DNA from: Candidatus Poribacteria bacterium | Lineage (GTDB): Bacteria; Poribacteria; WGA-4E; WGA-3G | NCBI GenBank assembly: GCA_022826805.1 | Contig: JAJDUH010000021.1 | Span: 1 to 64,000, forward strand | Direction: 5' to 3' | Length of the DNA stretch: 64,000 nucleotides | Shown here: one piece after another, positions 15,367-25,526 of the stretch | Layout of the letters: each line of letters starts with the position of its first letter | Position numbering within the stretch: the first letter of the stretch is position 1 | Notes under the pieces: generated by a model | What the model saw: only the letters and a program-made list of their open reading frames with translations | Databases searched by the model: none | What the model was told of the DNA's origin: nothing | Program-made: the position numbers and the translations under genes

Positions 15367-18270
15367 GTGACCTTCACAGATCGGCACATCGGTCCTCGCC
15401 TCAAAGACATTGAACTAATGTTGACGACAATCGGCTATTCTTCAATGGCTGATTTCATCGAAGATGTGGTGCCAGCGGACATTCGCCTATCATCAGCTTT
15501 TAGTTTAAATGGAGATGCAAGCGGTCTTTCAGAATCGGAAGTGATTTCGGCATTAAAAGAACTCGCGTCTGAAAATGAAGTTTTCCGCTCCTTTATTGGG
15601 ATGGGGTACTATAATTGCTTTGTCCCACCAGTGATTCAACGAAATATTCTGGAGAACCCGGGCTGGTATACACAATATACACCGTATCAAGCCGAAATTT
15701 CACAGGGACGCTTGGAGGCACTGCTCAATTTCCAAACAATGGTTATTGACTTAACTGGCTTGCCCGTTGCAAACGCGTCGCTTTTAGACGAAGCAACAGC
15801 CGCCGCAGAAGCAATGGGCATGTGTCTTGCTCGCACAAAGCAGAAAGAGTGTCGCGATTTCTTTGTCTCCAAAACCTGTCACCCACAAACGATCTCGGTT
15901 TTAGAGACCCGTGCTGAACCTCTCGGCATTCAATTATCCATCGGTGACCATCAATCAGCGAATTTTACTGCGCCAATCTTAGGTGCGATCGTGCAATATC
16001 CTGCGACCGATGGAGCGATTCACGATTATACGGAATTCGCTGAGCATGTGCACGCCGCTGGTGGTCTGTTCATTACAGCAACAGATCTGCTGGCACTAAC
16101 GCTCTTACGTCCACCCGGAGAATTTGGAGCAGATATTGCTATAGGCAGCGCCCAACGATTTGGTGTGCCACTCGGCTATGGTGGTCCGCACGCCGCCTTT
16201 CTTTCTACCCGCGACGAACTCAAACGGCAGATACCGGGACGGATTGCAGGTGTCTCTCAAGACGCCACAGGCAAATCTGCTATTCGTTTAGCACTTCAGA
16301 CCCGAGAACAGCATATCCGACGTGAAAAAGCGACGAGTAACATCTGCACAGCACAAGTGCTACTTGCCGTTATGGCGGGAATGTACGCAGTCTATCATGG
16401 ACCGACAGGACTTAAGCGCATTGCGGAGGGCGTACACATGCTCACCTGTACGCTGCGGGCAGGTCTTGAAGCGCGGGGGTATACCACAGGCAAATTTCCG
16501 TGTTTTGACACGCTTTCTGTTACTGTTCCAGCAGACACAGCAGAGGACCTCTTAACCTCTGCCCGTGCAAGACAAATAAACCTTCGTGCAATCGACGCAA
16601 CACATATCGGCATCTCTTTAGACGAAACAAAGACAGCTGCAGATGTTGAAGAACTCCAGCAGATTTTCGCGGAGGGTACGGCACAACGGAGTGTGCCTAC
16701 TACCTTAACGGCAGAATGGAGGGAGAAAAGCGCGTGTGGCTTTTCTAAAGACTCCACTACCTCCCTTATTCCCGAAGAAATTCAACGAACAAGTCCTTAT
16801 TTGACACACCCCGTTTTCAATAGTTATCATTCCGAAACGGAGATGCTCCGCTATATTCACAGACTTCAGACCAAAGACCTCTCTCTCGTGAATGCGATGA
16901 TACCACTCGGTTCCTGTACAATGAAACTTAACGCTACAGCGGAGATGGTTCCGGTGACATGGCGCGAGTTTGGTGAACTCCACCCGTTCGCGCCGAGCCA
17001 ACAAGCAAAAGGGTATGAGCACCTGTTTTCACAATTGGAAATGTGGTTAGCAGAGATAACAGGTTACAGCGGTATCTCATTGCAGCCGAATGCCGGTTCA
17101 CAAGGCGAATACGCCGGCCTGTTAGTAATTCGCAAATATCATCAGAGTCGAAACGATGCGCATCGCAATGTTTGCTTAATACCAACCTCCGCACACGGCA
17201 CGAACCCAGCAAGTGCAGTAATGGCGGGAATGCAAGTCGTCGTCGTGGCATGCGATACGGAAGGAAATATTGACCTTGAGGACCTCCGGGCGAAAGCAGA
17301 AACGTACCGTGATAACCTCGCTGCTGCCATGATTACATACCCTTCAACACATGGCGTTTTTGAAGAGAAGATTCGCGAGATTTGCGAAATAGTTCACCAA
17401 TCTGGAGGACAAGTCTACATGGATGGTGCGAATCTGAATGCCCTCGTTGGCATCGGGAAGCCCGCAGATATCGGTGCTGATGTTTGCCATCTGAACCTGC
17501 ACAAAACCTTCTGCATCCCGCACGGTGGTGGTGGACCAGGAATGGGTCCGATTGGTGTCAAAGCGCATCTCACAGATTTTTTACCGACACATCCGATTGT
17601 TGCTGTTGGTGGTAAATCGGGAATTGGAGCCGTTTCTGCAGCACCGTGGGGAAGTCCTGGTATTCTGCCCATCTCTTGGGCTTACATCGCTATGATGGGT
17701 GCTGATGGCCTCACGTCGGCAACAGAAGTGGCAATCCTTAATGCCAACTACATAGCAAAACGACTCGCCCCACATTATCCAGTGCTTTATACTGGAAAGC
17801 GCGGCTTAGTCGCGCACGAATGCATTATTGATCTGCGTGCGTTCAAAAAGAGTGCCGATATAGATGTAACCGATGTGGCTAAACGTCTGATGGATTACGG
17901 ATTCCACGCGCCGACCGTCTCCTGGCCCGTGCTCGGTACGATGATGATCGAACCAACGGAAAGTGAGTCGATAGCAGAATTAGATCGGTTCTGTGACGCC
18001 CTCATTTCAATACGCGAGGAAATAGCAGAGATTGAAACTGAGGCAGCCGATCAAACAGATAATGTCCTAAAAAATGCGCCGCATACGGCAGAGATGGTTG
18101 TCCAGTCGGAATGGAAACATCCGTATTCACGTGAAAAAGCGGCTTTTCCAAAGGCGTGGGTACGTGACGCCAAATTTTGGCCACCTGTTGCCCGCATTAA
18201 CGAAGTGTATGGTGACCGGAATCTTATGTGCGCCTGTCCACCACTTGATACATACGAAACTGATAACTGA
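15367..18270 (+). CDS. gcvP: Glycine dehydrogenase (aminomethyl-transferring), P protein
   Basis: GcvP is the PLP-dependent enzyme that decarboxylates glycine and loads the aminomethyl group onto GcvH. The single-chain form is seen, about 967 residues, with an N-terminal half containing [20 protein letters not shown] as the family does and a C-terminal half with [23 protein letters not shown] and the PLP lysine in [15 protein letters not shown] near residue 712. I choose GTG 15367, seven bases after AAAGGAAAA, since the product then begins TFTDRHIGP, the usual GcvP start. The neighbouring pdxH makes the PLP cofactor. Confidence 0.95.
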   Translation: MTFTDRHIGPRLKDIELMLTTIGYSSMADFIEDVVPADIRLSSAFSLNGDASGLSESEVISALKELASENEVFRSFIGMGYYNCFVPPVIQRNILENPGWYTQYTPYQAEISQGRLEALLNFQTMVIDLTGLPVANASLLDEATAAAEAMGMCLARTKQKECRDFFVSKTCHPQTISVLETRAEPLGIQLSIGDHQSANFTAPILGAIVQYPATDGAIHDYTEFAEHVHAAGGLFITATDLLALTLLRPPGEFGADIAIGSAQRFGVPLGYGGPHAAFLSTRDELKRQIPGRIAGVSQDATGKSAIRLALQTREQHIRREKATSNICTAQVLLAVMAGMYAVYHGPTGLKRIAEGVHMLTCTLRAGLEARGYTTGKFPCFDTLSVTVPADTAEDLLTSARARQINLRAIDATHIGISLDETKTAADVEELQQIFAEGTAQRSVPTTLTAEWREKSACGFSKDSTTSLIPEEIQRTSPYLTHPVFNSYHSETEMLRYIHRLQTKDLSLVNAMIPLGSCTMKLNATAEMVPVTWREFGELHPFAPSQQAKGYEHLFSQLEMWLAEITGYSGISLQPNAGSQGEYAGLLVIRKYHQSRNDAHRNVCLIPTSAHGTNPASAVMAGMQVVVVACDTEGNIDLEDLRAKAETYRDNLAAAMITYPSTHGVFEEKIREICEIVHQSGGQVYMDGANLNALVGIGKPADIGADVCHLNLHKTFCIPHGGGGPGMGPIGVKAHLTDFLPTHPIVAVGGKSGIGAVSAAPWGSPGILPISWAYIAMMGADGLTSATEVAILNANYIAKRLAPHYPVLYTGKRGLVAHECIIDLRAFKKSADIDVTDVAKRLMDYGFHAPTVSWPVLGTMMIEPTESESIAELDRFCDALISIREEIAEIETEAADQTDNVLKNAPHTAEMVVQSEWKHPYSREKAAFPKAWVRDAKFWPPVARINEVYGDRNLMCACPPLDTYETDN

Positions 18271-18282
18271 TAAAATAAAAAA

Positions 18283-19689
18283 ATGAAAGCCATAATTATA
18301 GGCGCGGGAGAGGTCGGATTTCATATTGCCAAACTCCTCACAGTTCAGGGTAACGATGTTGTTCTGATTGACGAATCCGAAGCTGCCTGCAGCCGGGTTA
18401 ACGAACAGTTAGATTTGCAAACGCTACGCGGGTCCGGTGCATCACCACGTCTTCTTAAAACGGCTGGGATTGACGAAGCCGATCTCCTCATTGCCGTTAC
18501 GAATAGTGATGAAATTAATATGCTCGCTTGTCAGATAGCCGAGAGGTACAAGGTTAGCACGAAAATCGCGCGAGTCTCAAATCCCGACTACTTCTCTACG
18601 GAAAGTGGGCTAACTCCCAAAGATTTCGGTATCAATCTTCTGGTTAATCCGGAGCATCTCTGTGTATCTGAATTTGTTCGGCTTTTACAAATCCCTGAAG
18701 CCCGAGAGATTGTCGATTTTGAGGGTGGCAGCGTACAACTGGTCGCTTTTCGGGTCAAACAGTCAAACCCGCTCATCGGAAAATCACTTGCTGAGTTAGA
18801 CGCAAATGGACTTCTTAATGATATCCGATTTGCCGCTATTAGCCGACGTGGGCGTTCCAATAATGGCTATCCGATAAGCAACGGCAATAGACACATTATC
18901 ATTCCGCGAGGTGATGACAGTTTACAACAAGCGGACGATGTCTTTGTTATTGGAAGCGCGATTGCAGTCGAACAATTGCTGCGCATCAGCGGCATCACGT
19001 TCAATCAGCAGCTCGACCGCGTTATTATTGTCGGTGCCAGTCCCATTGGCATCGAACTCGCCCGTGTGCTTGAAGAAAGAGACACCAACGTCAAATTGAT
19101 CGAGGCCGATCAAGAGCAGGCGGCATTAGCATCGCAAACACTTAGACGCACAACTGTTTTACACGGCAATTATCTCCAATTCAGACTCCTCGAAGAGGCG
19201 GGTGTGGACGAAGTTAACGGATTCGTTTCCGTTACAGGTGACGATGAAAACGATATTATGGCGTGTATGACAGCCAAAGAGAACGGGGCACAGCGTGTGC
19301 TTGCCCTCGTTCAACAACCGCATTATCTACCTTTGTTAGCACGCATTCCGAGGCTTGATGGTGCAGTTAGTCGGCATCTGACAGTTGTTAGTAATATTCT
19401 GCGACTTATTCGTCGTGGACAGATCGTCTCCGTCGCCTCACTCCACGGCATAGATGCGGAAGTCATTGAAATCGTGGCTGGGGTTAACTCGAAGATCGCT
19501 CATAAAGAACTTGTCTCTTTCAAAACTAAATTCCCGGAAAACGCTTTTATCGGTGCGATTATTCGGCGAGATAGACTTATTATCCCAACAGGGCGGTCTG
19601 TTATCCAACCTACAGACCGCGTCATTGTCTTCAGCATGCCCGGTGCGATTCCTGTTGTCGAAGATCTATTCGCGGAACGCCGAGACTAA
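18283..19689 (+). CDS. trkA: Trk potassium uptake regulatory subunit TrkA
   Basis: TrkA is the cytosolic nucleotide-binding subunit that gates the TrkH potassium channel. The 468-residue protein has the duplicated TrkA-N/TrkA-C layout: Rossmann domains starting at IIGAGEVGFHIAKLL (residue 5) and VIIVGASPIGIELARVLE (near 247), each followed by a TrkA_C domain (about 145-220 and 385-465). The ATG lies 12 bases after gcvP in an A-rich stretch with no Shine-Dalgarno site. It is followed directly by trkH. Confidence 0.93.
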   Translation: MKAIIIGAGEVGFHIAKLLTVQGNDVVLIDESEAACSRVNEQLDLQTLRGSGASPRLLKTAGIDEADLLIAVTNSDEINMLACQIAERYKVSTKIARVSNPDYFSTESGLTPKDFGINLLVNPEHLCVSEFVRLLQIPEAREIVDFEGGSVQLVAFRVKQSNPLIGKSLAELDANGLLNDIRFAAISRRGRSNNGYPISNGNRHIIIPRGDDSLQQADDVFVIGSAIAVEQLLRISGITFNQQLDRVIIVGASPIGIELARVLEERDTNVKLIEADQEQAALASQTLRRTTVLHGNYLQFRLLEEAGVDEVNGFVSVTGDDENDIMACMTAKENGAQRVLALVQQPHYLPLLARIPRLDGAVSRHLTVVSNILRLIRRGQIVSVASLHGIDAEVIEIVAGVNSKIAHKELVSFKTKFPENAFIGAIIRRDRLIIPTGRSVIQPTDRVIVFSMPGAIPVVEDLFAERRD

Positions 19690-19721
19690 AAGCATACACC
19701 ACCCATCTCATCTCTCGTGTT

Positions 19722-21230
19722 ATGAGTCTTAAATTAATCTTTTATACCCTCGGTAATTTGCTTATTTGTCTCGCAGGGACGATGTTGTTCCCTTTAGCGG
19801 TGGCTATCTATTATCACACGAGAGTGGGTGAAGTTATACGGACGGATTTGGGTGCATTTACTATCTCACTGATAATCACCTTGTTTGTCGGTTTGATTCT
19901 GCGTTTTAGCTTTCGAGCACGTCATGAGGAACTCGGTATACGCGAAGGCTTCGCTGTTGTTGCTGCCGGATGGGTAACGGTTGCTCTCTTTGGTTCGCTC
20001 CCGTATCTGCTGGCAGGCGTCTTTCACATCGAAGGACGTTCCCCGTGGGTAGCGTTTTCCTTCAGCTATTTTGAATCCATGGCGGGGTTTTCAACAACCG
20101 GCGCTACTGTGCTAACAGAGATTGAACACCTCTCCCATGCTATGCTCTTTTGGCGCAGTTTCTCACATTGGCTTGGAGGGATGGGAATCGTTGTTCTCGC
20201 GGTTGCTATTCTTCCGTTACTTGGCGTTGGTGGTATGCAGCTTTTTCGCGCAGAAGCACCGGGACCAGAAACTGACCGACTTACGCCGCGCATCGCGCAG
20301 ACCGCCAAGCTGCTCTGGGGGGTCTACCTTCTCCTCTCGTGTCTCGAAACTGGACTACTGATGTTCGGCGGGATGTCGCTGTTTGACGCGCTCTGCCACA
20401 CCTTTGGCACTATGGCAACCGGCGGATTTTCAACAAAAAACGCCAGCATTGGGCATTACGATAGCGTCTACATTGACATGACTATCAGTTTTTTTATGTT
20501 TCTGGCTGGCACTAATTTCGCACTTCACTATCGTGTCCTTCGCGGTGATTTCAAAGCCTATTTTCGAGATACAGAATTCAAGTTCTTCTGCGCAGTTATC
20601 GCAGTGAGCATTACATTAATCTCATGGAATACAATCAGATTTCAGGTAAATGGGGATATACCTTATGATTCAATGTGGACATCGCTACGCTATGCGACGT
20701 TCCAGGTCATGTCTATTATCACAACGACTGGCTACGGAACTGCTGATTTTGAACAGTGGCCCGCGCTTTCGCAGTTTATCTTAGTGACACTCATGTTCTA
20801 CGGTGGATGTGCTGGCTCCACAGGCGGCGGTATGAAACAGGTGAGGTTTCTGCTTCTTATCAAACAGAGCGGTGCCGAAATCAAACGCCTCATGTTTCCA
20901 CATGCCGTGCTTCCTATTCGTGTTAATGACCGGGTTGTTCCTCCGGAAGTAATGACAAACGTTCTCGGCTTCTTTTTCTTTTTCATCGGAATCTTTGCGA
21001 TTGTAACCTGCATTATGACGACTCTGGGACTTGATCTTGTGAGTGCTGCCGGGGCGACAATTGCTACCATGGGCAACATCGGTCCCGGTCTCGGCAGTGT
21101 AGGTCCGACTGACAACTACGCACATATTCACACGACTGGGAAATATGTTTTGTCCTTCTGTATGTTACTGGGACGTTTGGAACTTTACACCGTGCTAATC
21201 CTCTTTTCACCTAATTTTTGGAAAAGGTAA
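19722..21230 (+). CDS. trkH: Trk potassium transporter membrane subunit TrkH
   Basis: TrkH is the potassium-translocating membrane subunit. The 502-residue protein is hydrophobic with about ten membrane segments and four pore-loop signatures: FSTTGATVL near 126, ATGGFSTKN near 229, ITTTGYGTADF near 337, and TMGNIGPGLG near 450. The third loop is followed by GGCAGSTGGGMK, another family hallmark. Order trkA-trkH with a 32-base gap suggests one transcript. The start has no obvious ribosome-binding site. Confidence 0.93.
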   Translation: MSLKLIFYTLGNLLICLAGTMLFPLAVAIYYHTRVGEVIRTDLGAFTISLIITLFVGLILRFSFRARHEELGIREGFAVVAAGWVTVALFGSLPYLLAGVFHIEGRSPWVAFSFSYFESMAGFSTTGATVLTEIEHLSHAMLFWRSFSHWLGGMGIVVLAVAILPLLGVGGMQLFRAEAPGPETDRLTPRIAQTAKLLWGVYLLLSCLETGLLMFGGMSLFDALCHTFGTMATGGFSTKNASIGHYDSVYIDMTISFFMFLAGTNFALHYRVLRGDFKAYFRDTEFKFFCAVIAVSITLISWNTIRFQVNGDIPYDSMWTSLRYATFQVMSIITTTGYGTADFEQWPALSQFILVTLMFYGGCAGSTGGGMKQVRFLLLIKQSGAEIKRLMFPHAVLPIRVNDRVVPPEVMTNVLGFFFFFIGIFAIVTCIMTTLGLDLVSAAGATIATMGNIGPGLGSVGPTDNYAHIHTTGKYVLSFCMLLGRLELYTVLILFSPNFWKR

Positions 21231-21246
21231 ATATTACATTACAACT

Positions 21247-21891
21247 ATGAATACCGATAAACTCCGTAGAGAATATAGTGCACCTAACGGACACCTGCTT
21301 GAAGAGAAGACTTCACCCGATCCGTTTGAACAGTTTGAAAAATGGTTCGCAGATGCGGTTGATGCTAAACTCGATCTACCAGATGCTATGACGTTAGCAA
21401 CCGCAACCCCACAAGGCGTTCCCTCTGCCCGAATGGTGGTTCTCAGGGGCTTTGATACCAAAGGTTTCTGTTTCTACACCGACTATGAGAGCCAAAAGGG
21501 AAAGGAGCTTGCCGAAAACGCAAACGCTGCTTTGGTGTTCTATTGGCGTGAACTCGATCGGCAGGTCCGAAGTGCTGGCACCGTTGAAAAAATGACACCT
21601 GAGGAATCAGATGCTTACTTCGCGAGTCGCCCCGTGAGCAGTCAACTCGCTGTGTGGACAGAACGTCAAAGCCTCGTTATTAGCGGACGAGAACACCTTA
21701 TAGAAGGTTACCGACGCGCGGAACAAGCGTATTCACCGGATAGAATTCCACGTCCGCCGCATTGGGGTGGATACCGACTTGTGCCCAATATGTTTGAATT
21801 TTGGCAAGGTTGTCCAAGCCGTCTTCACGATCGGCTCTGTTATACACTGCAGTCCGAGGGAACATGGGAAAGGATGCGTCTATCACCATAA
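21247..21891 (+). CDS. pdxH: Pyridoxamine 5'-phosphate oxidase
   Basis: PdxH uses FMN and oxygen to convert pyridoxine or pyridoxamine phosphate to PLP. The 214-residue protein shows PDAMTLATATPQGVPSARMVVLRGF in the FMN-binding region (residues 38-64), FYTDYESQKGKEL near 72-84, and the C-terminal EFWQGCPSRLHDRLCY substrate-binding segment. Length and order of motifs are typical. It lies 16 bases after trkH. Its product PLP is needed by GcvP in the same region, so co-location may be functional, though this is inference. Confidence 0.95.
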   Translation: MNTDKLRREYSAPNGHLLEEKTSPDPFEQFEKWFADAVDAKLDLPDAMTLATATPQGVPSARMVVLRGFDTKGFCFYTDYESQKGKELAENANAALVFYWRELDRQVRSAGTVEKMTPEESDAYFASRPVSSQLAVWTERQSLVISGREHLIEGYRRAEQAYSPDRIPRPPHWGGYRLVPNMFEFWQGCPSRLHDRLCYTLQSEGTWERMRLSP

Positions 21892-22055
21892 ATCCGAATA
21901 CATAGCGAGCGAAATCGTGGAAAAAGCACGCAAGCATCTTTTTTAAATAATGCAACCTTTTCGATCTAAAGCTGCGTCTTTATAAAGTATAGGAAAATAG
22001 GTTTAGCCGATCTTAATTCTTGAATTCCCTAAATTTTAGTATAAAGGACGCCTAC

Positions 22056-22808
22056 ATGAAATTCACAAACATTATCGTTTTGCTTTTTCTCCTATCCTTT
22101 TCTGTTTCGGCGGGGACGTTTATCGAAACCTTTGATGATGGCAATCTAGGGAGGTGGCAGGAACTCGTTGAACTAGATAAGGAACCCGGTTCCTGGGAAA
22201 TTGTCAATGATGAACTCGAGGCAGTAAATCGTGACGCATTTTTGCGTCTACTTACAACCGGTGATAACACATGGACAGATTACACTATAGAATTTGATGT
22301 CAAGCCACTAAACAAACATGGTATTGGGACTATAGTAATTGCCGCACGAGTTAAGGGAACTTGGGTAGTGTCTTGCCAAATTCGGGATTGGGTAGAACTG
22401 GTTGATGGTAAGGCCCTTCCCAAAGAAGGAGTAAGTTGTGTAGCAGGTAATTTACACGATGTAATAACTATACGCCTTCACGCTGAACCTCACCCACTTC
22501 TACGTTTGAAAAAGTGGACACATCTCAAGTTAAGCATTGAAGAAGACATGATTGCTTTTTGGATTAACAGAAAGCAGATTATGGAACCTACGAAAATTCC
22601 GAATCTCAAAGGTGCCCAGCATCCAGAATTCAATTTCGATGGATTCTCTGACTTTCTGACAGGCGGGGCCGGTTTCGGACTTGCTAACTATACGGCCCGT
22701 TTTGATAACATCACCGTCACCGGTGATAGTATTCCAAACAGTGGTGGATTAGCCGTAAAGCCTCAAGCGAAACTTGCGACAACGTGGGGACAGCTGAAGC
22801 GATTTTAG
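22056..22808 (+). CDS. Secreted jelly-roll (concanavalin-like) protein, first of a tandem pair
   Basis: The 250-residue precursor begins with a signal peptide (hydrophobic core IIVLLFLLSFSVSAG, cleavage near residue 20). The mature part starts TFIETFDDGNLGRWQEL and continues in short beta strands typical of LamG/DUF1080-type jelly rolls: YTIEFDVKPLNKHGIG, IVIAARVKGTW, KWTHLKLSIEEDMIAFWIN, and ARFDNITVTG. Such domains often bind carbohydrate; no catalytic residue is evident. The last ~40 residues include GDSIPNSGGLAVKP and LATTWGQLKRF, shared with the next gene. ATG 22056 follows AAAGGA at seven bases. Confidence 0.7.
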   Translation: MKFTNIIVLLFLLSFSVSAGTFIETFDDGNLGRWQELVELDKEPGSWEIVNDELEAVNRDAFLRLLTTGDNTWTDYTIEFDVKPLNKHGIGTIVIAARVKGTWVVSCQIRDWVELVDGKALPKEGVSCVAGNLHDVITIRLHAEPHPLLRLKKWTHLKLSIEEDMIAFWINRKQIMEPTKIPNLKGAQHPEFNFDGFSDFLTGGAGFGLANYTARFDNITVTGDSIPNSGGLAVKPQAKLATTWGQLKRF

Positions 22809-22873
22809 CCATAGGAGTTGGCAGGGCGGAACCGGGGTAAATGCTGGAAAATTGTGAAATTCACCCTAAACTT

Positions 22874-22902
22874 TTGCTTTTTTGTTTCTATATCTATATA
22901 TT
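22874..22902 (+). promoter_or_regulatory. Probable promoter for the second jelly-roll gene
   Basis: TTGCTT at 22874-22879 and TATATT at 22897-22902 are 17 bases apart. The predicted start near 22909 gives a 53-nt leader to GTG 22962. Confidence 0.45.
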
Positions 22903-22961
22903 AAGGGTCTAAATCAGCTGGCGTGTGGAGAAATATTAAATCAGACTAAGGAGGAAAACCC

Positions 22962-23735
22962 GTGAAGAAACATGAGAGGAATATTCTGATGAAATCAGCA
23001 ATTACTGGATGGCTCATTTTTTTCTTCACCTTTTCTGCTTTAGCAGGAACGTTTGTGGAGACTTTTGAAGGTGGAAATTTGGAGGATTGGCAGGAACTTA
23101 ATGTGCATGACGCTGCCCCTGGAACCTGGGAAATCCTTGACGGAGAGCTTCAGGGAACAAACCAGGGAGGGGCTGCCCGTTTGTTCATCACAGGGGATGA
23201 AACATGGCAAGATTACAGTATTCAAGTTGATGTCAAACCATTAAAAAAGCATGGTCCCGGAAAGATCGGAATCGCCGCGCGGGTAAAAGGAACCTGGATA
23301 TTTTGGTGTAATATTATGGACCTCGTCTTAAACGACCCCGAATCAAAGGTAATATGTAGTAGCCGCGATGTTCAGGCACGTACAAGTGAGATGTTCTATA
23401 TTGCCCCGCACCGGCTTTTAAAATTGAATAAGTGGTCTCAACTGAAGTTGCGCGTTAGCGGCGATCATTTTACTTTCTGGGTAAACGAAAAGAAAATTGT
23501 GGAAACAGGAGATGATTTTATTTTTCAGCATGATGATCAAGAATTTAAACTAAAGACCAGTGATCTTTCACGTCACCCTACAAATATAGGCGGTGCCGGC
23601 TTTGGTTTCTCAAATCACACTGTCCGTTTTGATAATATTACCATCACGGGTGATAGTATTCCAAACAGTGGTGGATTATCGGTGACACCGAGAGAAAGAC
23701 TCGCAACAACCTGGGGAAGTTTGAAGGAGTTTTAG
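22962..23735 (+). CDS. Secreted jelly-roll (concanavalin-like) protein, second of a tandem pair
   Basis: This 257-residue paralogue of the preceding gene has the same layout: signal peptide (hydrophobic ITGWLIFFFTFSALAG), the start TFVETFEGGNLEDWQEL, the strands YSIQVDVKPLKKHGPG and IGIAARVKGTW, and the C-terminal GDSIPNSGGLSVTP plus LATTWGSLKEF. GTG 22962 is used because AAGGAGG sits six to seven bases upstream; an ATG nine codons later is possible. The middle (residues 110-190) diverges most between the two, which would fit different ligands. Function is not known. Confidence 0.7.
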   Translation: MKKHERNILMKSAITGWLIFFFTFSALAGTFVETFEGGNLEDWQELNVHDAAPGTWEILDGELQGTNQGGAARLFITGDETWQDYSIQVDVKPLKKHGPGKIGIAARVKGTWIFWCNIMDLVLNDPESKVICSSRDVQARTSEMFYIAPHRLLKLNKWSQLKLRVSGDHFTFWVNEKKIVETGDDFIFQHDDQEFKLKTSDLSRHPTNIGGAGFGFSNHTVRFDNITITGDSIPNSGGLSVTPRERLATTWGSLKEF

Positions 23736-23756
23736 AGAAACAAAATATATTACGGA

Positions 23757-23800
23757 TTGGCTGGTAATAACCGATTGCCGATAGCTAATAGTTTCCGAAA
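23757..23800 (+). repeat. Half-copy of the palindromic repeat family (E8)
   Basis: GGTAATAACCGATTGCCGAT followed by AGCTAATAG resembles the right arm of the elements at 35.9 and 44.3 kb (CCGATAACCGATAGCC). No left arm was found. Apart from this and the promoter below, the gap 23736-24003 holds nothing I recognise. Confidence 0.35.
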
Positions 23801-23871
23801 GCCGATGGGAAAACAAAATTGCTCTAAGGAATTTGTTTTGTTATTCGCTTTTATTTTTTTGCCAAAAAAAC

Positions 23872-23900
23872 TTGACAATGTTTTTGAAATATGAGAAACT
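23872..23900 (+). promoter_or_regulatory. Possible promoter for nuoABCD
   Basis: A perfect TTGACA at 23872-23877 is followed after 17 bases by GAAACT at 23895-23900, a weak -10. A leader of about 95 nt would precede nuoA. The -35 is convincing; the -10 is not. Confidence 0.45.
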
Positions 23901-24003
23901 ATTAAGCATATCAAGAAAATCTGTTTGTGAGTCTGCATTACCTATTAATTTTGGCGAAGCATACGAGCCATTAGATGTGTGAGGACAAAATAGATTAGAA
24001 ACA

Positions 24004-24372
24004 ATGTTAATAGATTATCTTCCGATCTTGTTGTTAGGACTTTTTGCAGTCCTCTTTGCGGGTATTAATCTCGCCCTGACCCATATTCTTGGACCCAAAC
24101 GCCCGACCCGCGTCAAACTCTCCGTTTACGAATCTGGTGTCCGCCCGGTCGGCGATGCGAGGCAACGGTTTACGATCCGTTTCGACCTCATCGCGATGCT
24201 TTTCATCATTTTCGATATTGAAGTGGTGTTTCTTTACCCATGGGCAGTGGTCTTTAAGAAATTCTCTGAAACAAGCGGTTTGTTTATTTTAATTGAAATG
24301 CTGGTATTTATCGGCATTCTTCTTCTGGGCTATATTTATGCTTGGAAGAAAGGAGGCTTAACATGGGATTAG
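24004..24372 (+). CDS. nuoA: NADH-quinone oxidoreductase subunit A
   Basis: NuoA is a small membrane subunit at the junction of the peripheral and membrane arms of complex I. The 122-residue protein has three predicted membrane spans and the family signature [19 protein letters not shown] followed by [24 protein letters not shown], here split at residues 38-80. It is the first gene of the cluster and overlaps nuoB by ten bases. Confidence 0.95.
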   Translation: MLIDYLPILLLGLFAVLFAGINLALTHILGPKRPTRVKLSVYESGVRPVGDARQRFTIRFDLIAMLFIIFDIEVVFLYPWAVVFKKFSETSGLFILIEMLVFIGILLLGYIYAWKKGGLTWD

Positions 24373-24869
24373 ATTTTGGACCAAGTGGTGAGCAGGACGG
24401 TAACATCATCACAACAACCATTGATAAAGTCGTCAACTGGGGTCGCAAGAATTCGTTGTGGCCGATGCCGTTTGGGACGGCTTGTTGTGCGATTGAGATG
24501 ATGGCAACCTTGGCTTCCAAATTCGACCTCTCTCGATTCGGTTCTGAGGCGATTCGTTTTTCACCGCGCCAATCCGATCTCCTTATCGTCTCCGGCAGAA
24601 TTTCGATCAAAATGATGCCGGTCTTGAAACGTATCTACGACCAGATGCCCGATCCAAAGTGGGTGATTTCGATGGGAGCGTGTGCTTCCTGCGGTGGTGT
24701 GTTTGATACCTATACCCTTATCCAAGGGGTTGACCAGTTCATTCCTGTGGATGTCTATATCCCCGGATGCCCACCGCGTCCCGAAGATCTTATTGATGCG
24801 GTGCTACAGGTGCAAGAAAAAATCGCCAGTGGTGCCTCACCCAAAGGAGTAGAGATCGTCTATGAATGA
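24363..24869 (+). CDS. nuoB: NADH-quinone oxidoreductase subunit B
   Basis: NuoB carries the terminal iron-sulfur cluster N2 that passes electrons to quinone. The 168-residue protein shows the N2 ligands: the tandem Cys in [12 protein letters not shown], Cys in [10 protein letters not shown], and Cys in [33 protein letters not shown] is also typical (residues 59-80). The start at ATG 24363 follows AAGGAGG and overlaps the nuoA end. It overlaps nuoC by eight bases. Confidence 0.95.
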   Translation: MGLDFGPSGEQDGNIITTTIDKVVNWGRKNSLWPMPFGTACCAIEMMATLASKFDLSRFGSEAIRFSPRQSDLLIVSGRISIKMMPVLKRIYDQMPDPKWVISMGACASCGGVFDTYTLIQGVDQFIPVDVYIPGCPPRPEDLIDAVLQVQEKIASGASPKGVEIVYE

Positions 24870-25410
24870 AGAGAAAGAAGTCGAAGAACAGTCGAAACCT
24901 CTGGTCCTTGAAAAATTAGAGGCAGCTCACGCAGATGCGCTCTTAGCACAAGATGAAAGTCGTGGTACGGTCATCGTTGTTGTGCGTAAGGAACAGGCTT
25001 ACGCCGTTCTGGAATACCTGAAAACGGATCCTGAGCTTGCTTATACCTACCTTGTCGATGTCACTGCGGTGGATAACTCGCGGATGGAATCGGAGTTAAT
25101 GCGGTTTGACTATGCGAGATTCATGGTTATTTATCAACTCTATTCCTATCAAGGACAGTGTCGTGTTCGAGTAAAGGTTCCTATCCATGAAAACGACCTG
25201 AGTATCCGATCTGCTACTGGATTGTGGCGTGGGGCAAATTGGTTGGAACGTGAGACTTATGACATGTTTGGTATCCATTTTGAGGGGCATCCTGATCTAC
25301 GTCGGATCTTAATGCCAGACGACTTTGAGGGACATCCACTCCGTAAGGACTACCCACTTCAAGGGCGCGGCGAGCGTGAACGGTTTAATTTTGATAAGCA
25401 AAATGTCTAA
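24862..25410 (+). CDS. nuoC: NADH-quinone oxidoreductase subunit C
   Basis: NuoC is the 30-kDa peripheral-arm subunit next to NuoD. The 182-residue protein ends with the family signature [20 protein letters not shown] followed by [20 protein letters not shown]. The N-terminal part has the alpha/beta segment with LVDVTAVD. It is separate from nuoD, not fused as in E. coli. A 116-base gap with no recognised feature separates it from nuoD. Confidence 0.93.
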   Translation: MNEEKEVEEQSKPLVLEKLEAAHADALLAQDESRGTVIVVVRKEQAYAVLEYLKTDPELAYTYLVDVTAVDNSRMESELMRFDYARFMVIYQLYSYQGQCRVRVKVPIHENDLSIRSATGLWRGANWLERETYDMFGIHFEGHPDLRRILMPDDFEGHPLRKDYPLQGRGERERFNFDKQNV

Positions 25411-25526
25411 AATACCGTGGCGCGTAGCTTGCGAATCCCCATTCCAAGGTGCAGCCTGCAGTCTCTGTATATCACAAAAGACACAGAAAGGTGCCCGTCT
25501 ATATTAAAAAAGAAAAGGAGCATACT

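Noticed and set aside
23872..24003. Small gene in the gap before nuoA
   Set aside because: No frame with a start, ribosome-binding site and reasonable composition was found.
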